From a virus, in IMG/VR virus record IMGVR_UViG_3300023109_000014, positions 18,462 through 82,461 of that record: a stretch of DNA of 64,000 nt; one strand, given 5' to 3'. Below are positions 7,394 through 16,090 of this stretch, in pieces (position 1 is the first letter of the stretch; each line of letters begins with the position of its first letter). Under the pieces are notes generated by a model that saw only the letters and a program-made list of their open reading frames with translations, did not search any database and was not told where the DNA came from. The position numbers were made by a program, and so were the translations under genes.

Positions 7394-8940
7394 TGAGTAA
7401 GTTTAAATATTCTACGACATTTAATTTTGAAGCAGTCGCTTCAGCTTCTCCAATTTCTAAAACAGAAATATCTAAGGCATCGATTACGAATCTAGAAGGC
7501 TTAATTCCTAAAAATATTGATCTCGAGAGAAATATTGATTTGTTAGGAGTTGCATTTAATGCAGCTGTTGTAAATAAATTCAATAAAAATGGCGACGGTA
7601 TTGATTCTAATACCGCTTTAGCTATAAAAGATTACTTTGTTCACAAACCTACAAACATAGAACATAATAGGGATCAGGTTGTTGGGCATATAGTTTCTTC
7701 TGGTTTTTCTTCTTATGAAGATAGCGTCATAATGTCTGACGAACAAGTAAAATCTCAAGAAGAACCTTTTAATATTTCTTTGGCTGCAGTAGTTTATAAA
7801 AACTCGAGTCCGCAATTTTCAGATCTTTTAGAATCATCTGCAGATGAAAATGGAGATTTTTCCACGATAATATCTACAAGTTGGGAATTGGGGTTTAATG
7901 AGTTTGCTGTATCAATTGGATCTGAAGAGTTAAAAGATAATGAGGTTGTTTACGGCGAAGATATAGAAAAATATAAAGAACATCTTGTGGCATTCGGCGG
8001 TAGTGGAAAATTAGAAGACGGAAGAACTGTTCATCGACTAGTTACTGGCGAAGTTTATCCTCTTGGAGTAGCGTTTACAACAAAGCCTGCTGCGGATGTT
8101 AATGGTGTTTTGCTTGCCGATCGGGAAGAAAATAATCAAGACGCTCCAAGCACTAATGATGCTTTTTTAAATAAAATTCAAGAAAAAAGTTCTCATCTGA
8201 ATAAAAACAATGTAATTCTACCAAAGGAAACAAATTTAGATAATACTATGGAAACAGAAAAAATAATTAATAGCTTAGAAGCTCTTCTTGATGAGAAGCG
8301 TCGTGCAAACGATTTCTCTGATGAAGCCGTGGCTAGCATTTCTAAACTCGTCAATGATGTGATTATAGAAAAGTCCTCAGAATGGAAGTCTCAAGTAGAA
8401 GAAGCTCAAAGTAAAGCTGAGCAACTTGAAAACTCCCAAGCTGAAATGGCTGAAAAATATGATTTACTTCAGAAGGATTTTGAAGATGCTAATAAAAATT
8501 TAGAACAACTGAAAATAGATAATGCCGAAAGAGATGCTCAGGAATCTTTCAATTCTAGAATGGAATCCCTTTCAAGCGATTACGATTTAAGCGAAGAAGA
8601 TCTTAAGATCGTCGCTTCGGAATTACAATCTATTCCTGTTGGTATAGAGGCTTTTGCAGGATACAAAGAAAAATTCATGCAAATTTGGTCTCATAAAAAT
8701 AAAGAAGTTATCGCAACTAAAGAAGCTGAAATTGAGTCTAGAATTCTTGCCGAAGTCGAAAAAAGAACTTCAGGCGAAGAAAAGCAAGACTCAGCAGAAG
8801 TTGTTGATGCTGCGCTCGAAAACGTAGAAGAGTCTGAAGAATTGATTCCAAATAACAATTCCGAATCCTTGGAAGAAGAATCTTTATCAGATCGATTTGA
8901 GAAAGCATTTTCTCAAGAAAACATTTCAATCAAATACTAA
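7393..8940 (+). CDS. Prohead protease with C-terminal scaffold domain
   Basis: This probable head maturation protease is fused to a scaffold (515 residues). The N-terminal part (about 45-255) resembles phage prohead serine proteases. It has a His in NIEHNRDQVVGHI (His91), an aliphatic strand ISLAAVVYK (128-136), and a Ser-containing strand IISTSWELGF (159-168) where the catalytic Ser is expected. Residues about 286-480 are highly charged and predicted coiled coil, as in scaffold proteins, and the tail is Glu/Ser-rich. Position between portal and capsid genes supports this. An in-frame ATG at 8248 begins exactly where the scaffold region begins and could yield free scaffold. The precise catalytic residues are inferred by analogy. 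Confidence 0.7.
   Translation: MSKFKYSTTFNFEAVASASPISKTEISKASITNLEGLIPKNIDLERNIDLLGVAFNAAVVNKFNKNGDGIDSNTALAIKDYFVHKPTNIEHNRDQVVGHIVSSGFSSYEDSVIMSDEQVKSQEEPFNISLAAVVYKNSSPQFSDLLESSADENGDFSTIISTSWELGFNEFAVSIGSEELKDNEVVYGEDIEKYKEHLVAFGGSGKLEDGRTVHRLVTGEVYPLGVAFTTKPAADVNGVLLADREENNQDAPSTNDAFLNKIQEKSSHLNKNNVILPKETNLDNTMETEKIINSLEALLDEKRRANDFSDEAVASISKLVNDVIIEKSSEWKSQVEEAQSKAEQLENSQAEMAEKYDLLQKDFEDANKNLEQLKIDNAERDAQESFNSRMESLSSDYDLSEEDLKIVASELQSIPVGIEAFAGYKEKFMQIWSHKNKEVIATKEAEIESRILAEVEKRTSGEEKQDSAEVVDAALENVEESEELIPNNNSESLEEESLSDRFEKAFSQENISIKY
8248..8940 (+). other. Possible nested scaffold protein from an internal start
   Basis: An in-frame ATG at residue 286 of the protease-scaffold gene (sequence METEKIINSLEALL) opens the coiled-coil half. 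It would give a 230-residue protein. GATAAT lies a few bases upstream (8240-8245), similar in placement to the -10-like hexamers of leaderless genes here. Nested scaffolds in the 3' part of a protease gene are known from lambda C/Nu3. This is a proposal, not a demonstrated gene. Confidence 0.3.
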
Positions 8941-8957
8941 TTTAACAAAGATAAAAT

Positions 8958-9572
8958 ATGGCTATTCGAATACTACCATTCCGACAGTACGACGAAAATG
9001 ACGTTGTCAATATGTTCTCTATGGACGTTGCTAACAGCAATCCTAGTGATACAGTTGCCGACGCTGGACTACTCGTCTCCGTGAGTGCGAAAGACATGGA
9101 CAAAGATCCTATCGAGCTTAACGCCGCTGACGGCGGACTGCTCGGAAAGAGAGATTATCCTCATGTTGCTCGCAACTATTACCCTTCAGTTCCACTCAAG
9201 ATTACAGCTTGCGATGGAGGAGTTCCTTTTGGAATTACTTTGGCTCAAACTTTAACTCACGACGAAAACGGCGAAAATCTTCTTCGTTATCCTCAAAAGA
9301 AAGCTGAATTATATGCAGTAACTTCTGGAGAAGCAGTTCCCGTTGCAACCAAAGGAATTTTTACCTTGGCTGAAAGCGCGTTTACAGCCGCTCCATTAGT
9401 CACCGATACATACGTTACAGCTGCTACTGGCAACAATAAAGGAAAATTAACCGCAGGAACCAATGCTTCTGGTGCTGTAGGAAAAATTCTTGGAGTTGGA
9501 AGCAGAACTTCTCAGAATGGAAATGCCGATCAGTTTGAGGGTAAATACGTAGTCGTAAAACTTGACCTTTAA
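8958..9572 (+). CDS. Probable capsid decoration or minor head protein
   Basis: This encodes 204 residues between the protease-scaffold and major capsid genes, where head decoration proteins commonly sit. It is rich in Gly, Ala, Thr and Asp and predicted all-beta: VPFGITLAQTL, LYAVTSGEAVPVATKGIF and a C-terminal strand YVVVKLDL. There are no catalytic motifs or membrane segments. Codon usage from here to the capsid gene shifts to more C-ending codons, as expected for a highly expressed virion protein. The function is inferred from position and composition. Confidence 0.55.
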   Translation: MAIRILPFRQYDENDVVNMFSMDVANSNPSDTVADAGLLVSVSAKDMDKDPIELNAADGGLLGKRDYPHVARNYYPSVPLKITACDGGVPFGITLAQTLTHDENGENLLRYPQKKAELYAVTSGEAVPVATKGIFTLAESAFTAAPLVTDTYVTAATGNNKGKLTAGTNASGAVGKILGVGSRTSQNGNADQFEGKYVVVKLDL

Positions 9573-9595
9573 TATAGGAGATAAATTATATAATT

Positions 9596-10735
9596 ATGGA
9601 AATTACACTTAAACATACTGACGAACAGGTAGAACTTGTAAAAGCTATGGCCTCAAACGATAGAGATATCGCTTATGAAGCTCAAGCAGCTTTAGCAAAA
9701 TTTATCGCTCCCGTCCTCGCAGAAGTTGTTAATCAAGCTCCTACGCTTGCTAATAAATTTCAAAGCTTTTCTTTTAATTCTGAAGATAACCCCAGTTTTC
9801 CTCTTGACTTGTACTATGATGTAACTGACGAAGATTACATTCATACTTGGAGTCAAACTCTTGCTGGTGGACTACCAACCAATCAGGTTCAGCCCACTCA
9901 TAGCGAAATGAAGTTTACCACTTATCGTCTTGATAGTGCTATTAGCTTCGAAAAACGTTATGCAGCTAAATCTCGCATGGATGTTATCGGAAAGAGCATG
10001 ACTCGCATTGCCCAAGAAATCATGATCAAGCAGGAAACTACTTCTGCTAATTTGATTCTTGGAGCTCTTGCAGAAGCTAAAACCGATAGCATATCTCATA
10101 TCCACGAATCTACTCATGGCAAGCTCATGTTGGAAGATTTTAATAAGCTTATCACTCTCTCCAAGAGAATTCATAAGTCCTGGTATGGCGGAACTCCTGA
10201 CAGCAGTGCTCGTCGTGGAGTAACTGACTTGTTGGTATCCCCTGAAGTTATCGAAAACCTTCGCTCGCTCGCTTACAACCCTGTTAACACCTCTGCTGGC
10301 GTTAAGGTTGATGGTACTGGTACTGGAGTAGCTGATTCTTCAATCGCTGCTACTGACTCTATGCGTGAAGGTCTCTGGCGTAACTCTGGCATTCCTGAAT
10401 TTTTTGGAATTCGACTTCAAGAGTTCTCTGAGCTTGGTAGAGGTGAGCGTTTCAATAATGTTTTCGCAAGCATGATTACTGCTGCTGGCAACAATAAGTC
10501 TGTATCTTCTTTCACTAGTGCTAGTGGAGCAGGAGATGAGATTGTTATTGGTCTTGACGCGTCTGTAAGTTCTCTTTGGAGAGCTGTTGCAACAGATTCA
10601 GAAACTGGTTCTGAATTCTCGTTGGCCGTGGACGATCAATACAGCGTTCGCCAAGGAAAGATTGGTTACTATGGAAGCCTTGAAGAAGGTCGAGTTATTC
10701 TTGACAATCGGGCTTTATATGGTATAAAGATCTAA
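9596..10735 (+). CDS. Major capsid protein
   Basis: This 379-residue protein is probably the main shell subunit, most likely with the HK97 fold. Support comes from its position after portal, protease and a decoration candidate. A long helical N-terminus (about 5-45) precedes an alpha/beta body with FTTYRLDSAISFEKRY (about 104-119), a long helix near 125-160 and a Gly-rich C-terminal part. It also carries an expression-optimised codon bias (many CTT/GCT/CGT) and is followed at once by the strongest terminator in the window. AGGAG at 9577-9581 lies too far from the ATG for a textbook site. No exact subfamily can be stated from motifs. Confidence 0.8.
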   Translation: MEITLKHTDEQVELVKAMASNDRDIAYEAQAALAKFIAPVLAEVVNQAPTLANKFQSFSFNSEDNPSFPLDLYYDVTDEDYIHTWSQTLAGGLPTNQVQPTHSEMKFTTYRLDSAISFEKRYAAKSRMDVIGKSMTRIAQEIMIKQETTSANLILGALAEAKTDSISHIHESTHGKLMLEDFNKLITLSKRIHKSWYGGTPDSSARRGVTDLLVSPEVIENLRSLAYNPVNTSAGVKVDGTGTGVADSSIAATDSMREGLWRNSGIPEFFGIRLQEFSELGRGERFNNVFASMITAAGNNKSVSSFTSASGAGDEIVIGLDASVSSLWRAVATDSETGSEFSLAVDDQYSVRQGKIGYYGSLEEGRVILDNRALYGIKI

Positions 10736-10759
10736 GTTTCTTTGTTCCCCCCACTCCTC

Positions 10760-10799
10760 AAAAGGGTCTGTGCCAAGTGCGCAGGCCCTTTTGTTTTTT
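10760..10799 (+). terminator. Intrinsic terminator after the major capsid gene
   Basis: A 14-base stem is formed by AAAAGGGTCTGTGC (10760-10773) and GCGCAGGCCCTTTT (10779-10792) with two G-U pairs and loop CAAGT. The run GTTTTTT follows at 10793-10799. This is a strong rho-independent terminator that closes the capsid transcript. Confidence 0.92.
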
Positions 10800-10817
10800 C
10801 ACAAGAAATGGACTTTT

Positions 10818-10826
10818 GTGTATGAT
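10818..10826 (+). promoter_or_regulatory. Predicted promoter of the neck block (GTGTATGAT)
   Basis: GTG plus TATGAT lies 19 bases after the capsid terminator and 27 bases before ATG 10853. This copy of the motif is followed by a leader that includes an AAAGGA Shine-Dalgarno-like site (10842-10847) just ahead of the start. It is therefore a leadered version of the same promoter element. Confidence 0.5.
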
Positions 10827-10852
10827 ATATATATAATATATAAAGGATAACT

Positions 10853-11251
10853 ATGGCAAAATCAAAAAATACAAATAAAAAAATCACCGATCAAGTTCAT
10901 GGAAAAGACGAAAGTCCTAGAGACGAGGTCCAGGCAAGAATTAAATTACAAAAAGATTTAAATGAAATAATGGGAATAAAGAAGAGCAATCCTTACAAGG
11001 TAAACTCTGAGAAAGAGTTGAGCGAAGCTTTATCTTCAATGAATTTATCTGACATGCGGGAGATGGCTGTTTCTGCAGGTATTTTTCCTAGTGGAAATCG
11101 AACTGTTTTAAAGAAAAAGTTAGAAAAAGGATTTTCTGAATATTCCCGAGGAGGTTCTCAAGATGTCAAGACAATACCTATGAATAATTCTGCTCGAGCT
11201 CCTGACTCGAAACTTCAAAAAGAAATTGATGAAATTTGGTCAAGAAAGTAA
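10853..11251 (+). CDS. SAP-like domain protein of the neck block
   Basis: This encodes 132 residues. The N-terminus is Lys/Asn-rich and disordered. Residues about 60-92 read LSDMREMAVSAGIFPSGNRT followed by a Lys/Leu helix. This resembles a SAP helix-extended-helix DNA-binding motif (Leu-rich helix, Gly turn, basic helix). The C-terminus is short and helical, with an IDEIWSRK end. SAP-like motifs occur in several phage head or neck proteins near capsid genes. It is the first gene after the capsid terminator and has a purine-rich AAAGGA site before its ATG. A structural or DNA-contacting role at the head-neck junction is inferred. Confidence 0.55.
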   Translation: MAKSKNTNKKITDQVHGKDESPRDEVQARIKLQKDLNEIMGIKKSNPYKVNSEKELSEALSSMNLSDMREMAVSAGIFPSGNRTVLKKKLEKGFSEYSRGGSQDVKTIPMNNSARAPDSKLQKEIDEIWSRK

Positions 11252-11263
11252 TGCTTAAAAATA

Positions 11264-11845
11264 ATGTACAAATTAGATGCTACCTATAATGTCGGCGATT
11301 TGGCTGATGAAATTTTTGAAAATGAATTTGATGGTGATTTAACACTTTCCAATACAACAAGGATTTCTGGCTGGCTGTCTGCAAATATAGGCAAGCTAAA
11401 CAATAGGATTTACACAGAATTCGTTGATGTTAGCGGGCATTTTGCTGCACCCGAAGAACTTGGATATTCTTTCGGTTATGAAGAAGCATCTATTTTTACT
11501 CAGATGTACATGGCAAATTATTACCAAAAATCTTCAAGAAAAACTTTAATGGGTCAAACCATTGAAATTCCGACTGGGGTTAGCGGAGGAACAAGTACAG
11601 GTGGAAGTAGCCAGGTTTATTTGGGAATGAGTGAGTGGACCAAAATACAAGAGGGAGATACAACTATTGAGCGGCAGCCATTATACACGACCTCTTCGGG
11701 AGCCACAGTTACTTCTGCTTCTTCTACCGTAGATATTGACGCTCTAGCTAAAGAATATCGAGGGTTAATGAATGATGCAAAAAGCCATATGGAGCAGTTA
11801 ATTATTGCTTACAATCTTCACGGCGCTAAGCCAAGGCAGACATAA
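11264..11845 (+). CDS. Probable head-tail connector (adaptor) protein
   Basis: This encodes 193 residues. The first 85 are mostly helical and begin YNVGDLADEIF, like helical adaptor proteins that bind under the portal. A Gly/Ser/Thr-rich stretch (about 105-150) looks like a flexible loop, and a final helix covers about 158-185. It is the second gene after the major capsid gene, the usual adaptor position. The stop overlaps the next ATG (TAATG). Assignment is by order, size and helical pattern only. Confidence 0.45.
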   Translation: MYKLDATYNVGDLADEIFENEFDGDLTLSNTTRISGWLSANIGKLNNRIYTEFVDVSGHFAAPEELGYSFGYEEASIFTQMYMANYYQKSSRKTLMGQTIEIPTGVSGGTSTGGSSQVYLGMSEWTKIQEGDTTIERQPLYTTSSGATVTSASSTVDIDALAKEYRGLMNDAKSHMEQLIIAYNLHGAKPRQT

Positions 11846-12297
11846 TGGCAAAAAACCTTATTGATTCAGAAATGAGGTCTCAAATAGAAGAGGCTCTTGA
11901 CGACGTGCATGAAACATTCGCAAAGGAAATTAAAATCTTTCAAAGGAAAACAGAAACATTTGTAGCAACATCTACAAGCACATATAATGCCCTGTACAAC
12001 CGTTTGAAAAACGAGCAAAAAACTTTAGGGAAGGTTACAGAAACTTCTGCTCAAGCTAGAGTTGAGTATATTAACACTACGGAAGATTCTCGGTTATCTG
12101 GAACAAGCGCTCAAACAAATTTAATTTTGCCTGACGGATCTGTTAGACTAAAAATAGATTCGGACGGATATCAAAAAATCAAAAGAGCTTCTAAAGTTGA
12201 AATTGATGAAAAGCTGTACGAGTTAGTTAGCGATTCTGGATTTACTGGACCATTCGAGACAAAGTATCACGTATTGTACCTAAAAAGGAAAGATTAA
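11845..12297 (+). CDS. Probable head-completion (stopper) protein
   Basis: This encodes 150 residues. A long N-terminal helix (about 5-55) is followed by a compact beta part (about 85-150) with strands SVRLKIDSDGYQKI and TKYHVLYLKRKD. Head-completion or stopper proteins have this size and lie between adaptor and tail-completion genes. No defining motif is visible. It overlaps the upstream gene by one base and is followed by two bases and then the GTG start of the next gene, so it is certainly part of one operon. Confidence 0.4.
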   Translation: MAKNLIDSEMRSQIEEALDDVHETFAKEIKIFQRKTETFVATSTSTYNALYNRLKNEQKTLGKVTETSAQARVEYINTTEDSRLSGTSAQTNLILPDGSVRLKIDSDGYQKIKRASKVEIDEKLYELVSDSGFTGPFETKYHVLYLKRKD

Positions 12298-12299
12298 TT

Positions 12300-12884
12300 G
12301 TGGCCTGGATTAACATGAAAGGTTTGCAGAGAGAGATATCTAAACAATACTCAATGGGATTCAGAAAAAGGGTTGAGAGAAAAATAAGACAAGATGTTAA
12401 AAAAGCTCAATTAAGAATGATTCTGGCATTTGAATCTCATGAAGTTACCCGAGATCTAGATAAAGGCGCTTCTGGTTCATCTTTTCCTGGGGGAGGAAGT
12501 TTATTTTCCTTTATAGGTTTTAATTCTGGGGATCAACCAACAAACGCATTGAGGCTTTTATTAACTAAAAATATTAAAGTTAAATTTATTAAGTCTGCAA
12601 AGAGCGAAATCGAAGCGACTTTCCAAATTGACTTACCCTCTCGAGAACAAATCGAAATGCTTACTCCAATGCCTTGGGCTTCAGGCAGAAGTTGGGCTAG
12701 GGAAGTTGAGTTTGGTATTCCTGGGCTTGGGCAATATTTAGTAAAAGATTCTCAAGCTAGTCGTTCTGGAAAAGCTATACAGGTAAAAAGTGTAATACGT
12801 ACCGCTCAGTTCGGAGCAAAACCATATATGACAAAAATCCTTTCAACTTTTATTTTGGACTTAACCAAAACATTATCCAAATGA
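12300..12884 (+). CDS. Probable neck or tail-completion protein
   Basis: This encodes 194 residues from a GTG start two bases after the previous stop. The N-terminus is a basic amphipathic helix (KGLQREISKQY through RKRVERKIRQDVKKAQ). A Gly/Ser loop (about 55-75) and an alpha/beta body follow, with PMPWASGRSWAREVEFGIPG near residues 120-140. HK97 gp10-like neck proteins have a similar basic N-terminal helix and size, but this is a position-led guess. The stop overlaps the following start as ATGA. Confidence 0.4.
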   Translation: MAWINMKGLQREISKQYSMGFRKRVERKIRQDVKKAQLRMILAFESHEVTRDLDKGASGSSFPGGGSLFSFIGFNSGDQPTNALRLLLTKNIKVKFIKSAKSEIEATFQIDLPSREQIEMLTPMPWASGRSWAREVEFGIPGLGQYLVKDSQASRSGKAIQVKSVIRTAQFGAKPYMTKILSTFILDLTKTLSK

Positions 12885-13792
12885 AAGAACAATTTGATCA
12901 TTTATTACAATCTAGTTTTTACTTATGGTTTGACGACCGACTAACTAGGGCTGGCCAGGCTTATACTCAGCCAGTTAATGGGCAGTCGTTTGACGTTGTT
13001 GTGAGGGGAGAAAATGGAGGTGGATTAGATTTACCCACAAATTATGATGCATATTACTGCGCTGATAGACAGCTTGTTGCAAACGGCTCCTCTGAGCCTA
13101 GTGGAATTTATATTAATGGATCGTTTGTAGAACAAGGAGACTTAACGCATAATTTAATCATCGATCACAACGAGGGCAGAATACTAACCAAAGCTGCGTC
13201 GCAAGGCGGTCAAGATTTATCAAGCTCAACAATTAGTGGGTATTTTAAAAAGAAAGAAATTAATGTTTATATTACAAACGAAACAGAAGAACAATTACTT
13301 CTTCAAAATGATTTTATATTAAGTGATATTGCTGGAGAACCAACATATCTTCAGCAACAATCAGACCTTGGCGATAAGAAATATTCTTTGCCAGCCGCTT
13401 TTATCAGTTTAAATTCTTCGTCTAATGAACCATGGGCAATGGGAGGTGTTGATGATACAAGAACAGTTATTAGAGTGGTTGTTATTGCTGATAGTAATTA
13501 TAGCCTTGACGCAACCTTGTCTTTGTTTAGGGACGCGCAAAAAACAAAATTTGACCTCGTTGAGTTTGAAGACTTTCCATTTGGAGAGTTTTTTAGAGTA
13601 AAAGAATTTCCTTATAGTTATCCAGATTTCATAAAAAATAAAAGCCAAAATAGATTTCCAGCGTTTATCGAGAGGGTTTTGGTCTCAAAATTATTTGATC
13701 GTTCAGGAACTCAGATTCCGCAAGGGTTAAGGATTGGATTTATGGACTTTGAGATATCCTCTATTCGAAAACCTAGAAGTGATAGTTATTAA
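12881..13792 (+). CDS. Probable tail terminator or neck protein
   Basis: This encodes 303 residues, the last gene of the neck block, overlapping its neighbour by ATGA. It is predicted alpha/beta. The middle (about 175-235) has strands such as TRTVIRVVVIADSNYSLDAT and a helix that fits tail-terminator proteins. The whole is longer than typical terminators, with an added N-terminal beta region with Gly-Gly-Leu-Asp and Tyr-rich turns. No catalytic motif or membrane segment is visible. The role is inferred from its place directly before the tail tube genes. Confidence 0.4.
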   Translation: MKEQFDHLLQSSFYLWFDDRLTRAGQAYTQPVNGQSFDVVVRGENGGGLDLPTNYDAYYCADRQLVANGSSEPSGIYINGSFVEQGDLTHNLIIDHNEGRILTKAASQGGQDLSSSTISGYFKKKEINVYITNETEEQLLLQNDFILSDIAGEPTYLQQQSDLGDKKYSLPAAFISLNSSSNEPWAMGGVDDTRTVIRVVVIADSNYSLDATLSLFRDAQKTKFDLVEFEDFPFGEFFRVKEFPYSYPDFIKNKSQNRFPAFIERVLVSKLFDRSGTQIPQGLRIGFMDFEISSIRKPRSDSY

Positions 13793-13877
13793 TTTTTTTT
13801 AAAAAAAAAGTTCTCATTTTAGTTTTGCCTATGTAATATAGGGTAACCCCTAATCTTACAATCAAAATTTAATAATT
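13793..13877 (+). promoter_or_regulatory. Intergenic region before the tail tube gene
   Basis: The gap holds a T8-A9 symmetric run (13793-13809). It also holds a promoter-like ATGTAATAT (13831-13839) and a short hairpin TAGGG-TAAC-CCCTA (13839-13852). An A/T-rich leader runs to the ATG at 13878. The T/A run could act as a weak terminator and the TAATAT as a -10 element. No clear -35 or Shine-Dalgarno site is present. Confidence 0.35.
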
Positions 13878-15149
13878 ATGGCTAGAAACAGAGTAATATA
13901 TCAATCAGAAGCTTTATTCGTAAAAGAGAAAGATCAACATCATCAGTTGTCTTCCGCTGACCAGCTTCTTCGTGTACAAGACATCTCTCATGGTGTTGAA
14001 ATTAATCGTACAGACATCAATGAATTTGGTCAATTGACCGCAATCGAAAGAAAAGTTGTTGAGCCTCCTGTAGTGAACCTTGACTTTAGTTACTATGCTC
14101 ATGGTGGACACAACGAGAAAAATGTCGGTTTTCAATTTACTACCGATCGTGCTGTTGACTCCGCAGATGGCTTAAAGCAAGCACTGTCTGGTTTTATGAC
14201 CGCCGCTTCTGACGACAAAAACTATTACATTAGTGTTGCTTCTTATGGAGACGACAATAATGAGTTGGTAGATGGAGCTCAAGAAGGTGTTATTGGTATC
14301 GGAAATGGTTCTGTTACTAGTTACAGTCTTGAAGCTGCAGTTGGAGATATCGCTACATGTTCCGTAAGTGTTGAAGCAAGTAATATCCTTTTCCAGTCTT
14401 CTGGAACAAACATTGCTAATCCTGCCCTTAATGCTGGAACTGGTGCAACGCTTTATCCTCAAGACGCAGGTGGCGCAGGAAATCTTACGGCTTTCCCTGC
14501 TGGTGCACTTGCTGGATCAAAAGCTGACGACTATGACGTTGCTTGTGTACGTCCTGGTGATATCATCATCAACTTCAATGACGCTGGTAATGCTGGAGCA
14601 AAAGACTCAAGTACTCTTACTGGAAACGCTGCCGCAATGGGTGGTGCATTCATGGAGAGTGATAGTTCCTGCCACATTCAAAGCTTTACTTTGGACGTGC
14701 CAATGTCTCGTACCGCTCTTAATCGTATTGGAAGTGTATTTCCTTATGGTCGTGAGCTTGACACCCCAATGACTCTTACCTTGAGTGTAAGTGCATTGAT
14801 GTCTGATATGGCTGACGGCGCACTTGCCGACTTGCTTTGTTCTGACGCAGAACAGCGTAACGTTCGTATCACACTTCGTGAGCCATGTTCCGCTGATGCA
14901 GCCGATGGTGAAAATGCAGCAAACTCTGAAATTGTTCAAGAATATCTTATCAAGGGATTATCCTTGGATAGTCAAAACTTCTCCGCTTCAATTGGAGATA
15001 ACAAGACTGTCGACTTGGTATTCAGCACACAACAAGGTGGCGCTAATGGTACTGGAAATGGTCTTTACATGTGGAAGACTAGCACCCTAGACTATGCAAT
15101 CGGAGATAATCCGAAGGTTTATGGTCAGGATAAATCAAACCCTAACTGA
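13878..15149 (+). CDS. Major tail tube-like protein
   Basis: This encodes 423 residues, strongly beta and rich in Gly, Ala, Asp, Ser and Thr. Its codon usage matches the major capsid gene (CTT, CGT, GCT), indicating a very abundant virion protein. The C-terminal half contains IQSFTLDVPMSRTALNRIGS, which lines up with IQSFNFQINVDRDPIFKLGS in the next gene, so the two share a tube-type domain. It stands alone between a promoter-like region and a strong terminator. Tail tube identity is inferred from abundance, order and paralogy; no sheath gene accompanies it. Confidence 0.65.
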   Translation: MARNRVIYQSEALFVKEKDQHHQLSSADQLLRVQDISHGVEINRTDINEFGQLTAIERKVVEPPVVNLDFSYYAHGGHNEKNVGFQFTTDRAVDSADGLKQALSGFMTAASDDKNYYISVASYGDDNNELVDGAQEGVIGIGNGSVTSYSLEAAVGDIATCSVSVEASNILFQSSGTNIANPALNAGTGATLYPQDAGGAGNLTAFPAGALAGSKADDYDVACVRPGDIIINFNDAGNAGAKDSSTLTGNAAAMGGAFMESDSSCHIQSFTLDVPMSRTALNRIGSVFPYGRELDTPMTLTLSVSALMSDMADGALADLLCSDAEQRNVRITLREPCSADAADGENAANSEIVQEYLIKGLSLDSQNFSASIGDNKTVDLVFSTQQGGANGTGNGLYMWKTSTLDYAIGDNPKVYGQDKSNPN

Positions 15150-15171
15150 TAAGTTAGATAAATCTTAAAAT

Positions 15172-15203
15172 AAAAAACCTCCGTCAATTGGCGGGGGTTT
15201 TTT
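15172..15203 (+). terminator. Intrinsic terminator after the tail tube gene
   Basis: The stem AAAAAACCTCCG (15172-15183) pairs with CGGGGGTTTTTT (15192-15203) with one G-U pair, around loop TCAATTGG. The T-run forms the right arm and tail. It lies 22 bases after the tube gene stop and abuts the next promoter. Confidence 0.9.
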
Positions 15204-15204
15204 T

Positions 15205-15213
15205 GTGTATATA
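15205..15213 (+). promoter_or_regulatory. Predicted late promoter, GTGTATATA
   Basis: GTGTAT at 15205-15210 begins one base after the terminator T-run and is followed by eight bases and ATG 15219. The -10-like TATATA (15208-15213) ends five bases before the start, as for the portal gene. A leaderless transcript is predicted. Confidence 0.5.
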
Positions 15214-15218
15214 TTACA

Positions 15219-16070
15219 ATGAGAGGGCATAAACACGATACTCAAAATTTATATATCAATCGAGAAAGAATACGAGGGGTTCAATCATGTGCAGTAGGAT
15301 GGTCCGCCGAAGAAACATATGTTAATGCCATCGGAAGAGATGCGGGTTTTTTAGGAGGTGTAGTTGAACAACCCTTAACATCTACGTGTGATATCGAAAG
15401 ATTCATGGTTTCTCCAACAGATCCTATTATTGATTTATTTAATAGCGTGGAAATTTATGGAGAAACAAAATATACAAATGGACAAAATTATATTTTTTCA
15501 AGAGCTCAAATAACAAATTATTCATGCGAATGCGCTGTTGGATCTATACCTACGCTAAATTTCTCCTTGTTGTGTTATGGAAATTCTGGAGGAGATACAG
15601 ATATATTTCTTAATCAATCCCCAGAACGTGATCCTACCATTATGATCGCTAGCCCAGGAAGCGTGTCTTTAAATGTTAAAGGTCATTCCTCTAATAGAAT
15701 TCAATCTTTTAATTTTCAAATTAATGTTGACAGAGATCCAATTTTTAAATTAGGCTCACTAGAGCCTTTAGATTTTCGGGTAGAATTTCCGATACAAGTG
15801 GATTGTCAGTTTGTTCTACATGTAGATGATTATGAATCTAAAAATTTATTTGATTTTATTTGTTCCCCCGAGATTCAAGATTTAACACTTGGTTTTAAAG
15901 ATTGTGAGTCAGGAGAAAATATTAGAAGTTTTTTCATGAAAGATGCTAAATTAATGGATTACAATCAGTCTGGTTCGATTCATGAATTTTTAGAGGCCAC
16001 ATTCTCTTATAAGTCATACATTACAAACATTCAAGACTTAAGAAAAATATTAAATGGTCTTTCTTATTGA
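15219..16070 (+). CDS. Second tail tube-like protein
   Basis: This encodes 283 residues, beta-rich, with 7 cysteines. Residues about 160-220 share IQSFNF...DRDPIFKLGSLEPLDFRVEF with the C-terminal half of the preceding tube gene (IQSF...RTALNRIGS...LDTPMTLTL). The N-terminus reads LYINRERIRGVQSCAVGWSAEE, the pattern of tube-family proteins. Low use of C-ending codons suggests it is less abundant than the first paralogue, so it may be a distal or initiator tube ring. It has its own GTGTAT leaderless promoter. Confidence 0.5.
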   Translation: MRGHKHDTQNLYINRERIRGVQSCAVGWSAEETYVNAIGRDAGFLGGVVEQPLTSTCDIERFMVSPTDPIIDLFNSVEIYGETKYTNGQNYIFSRAQITNYSCECAVGSIPTLNFSLLCYGNSGGDTDIFLNQSPERDPTIMIASPGSVSLNVKGHSSNRIQSFNFQINVDRDPIFKLGSLEPLDFRVEFPIQVDCQFVLHVDDYESKNLFDFICSPEIQDLTLGFKDCESGENIRSFFMKDAKLMDYNQSGSIHEFLEATFSYKSYITNIQDLRKILNGLSY

Positions 16071-16076
16071 TTTTTA

Positions 16077-16085
16077 GTGTATTAA
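16077..16085 (+). promoter_or_regulatory. Predicted late promoter, GTGTATTAA
   Basis: GTGTAT at 16077-16082 is followed by eight bases and ATG 16091. The surrounding TTTAGTGTATTAATA also resembles TTTAGTGTAAATACT ahead of the tape measure gene. The element defines 16091, rather than an upstream ATG, as the start of the next gene. Confidence 0.5.
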
Positions 16086-16090
16086 TAGTT

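Noticed and set aside
16067-16090. Upstream ATG of the third tube-like gene
   Set aside because: It overlaps the previous gene and adds a hydrophobic leader. ATG 16091 has the exact GTGTAT-N8-ATG spacing.
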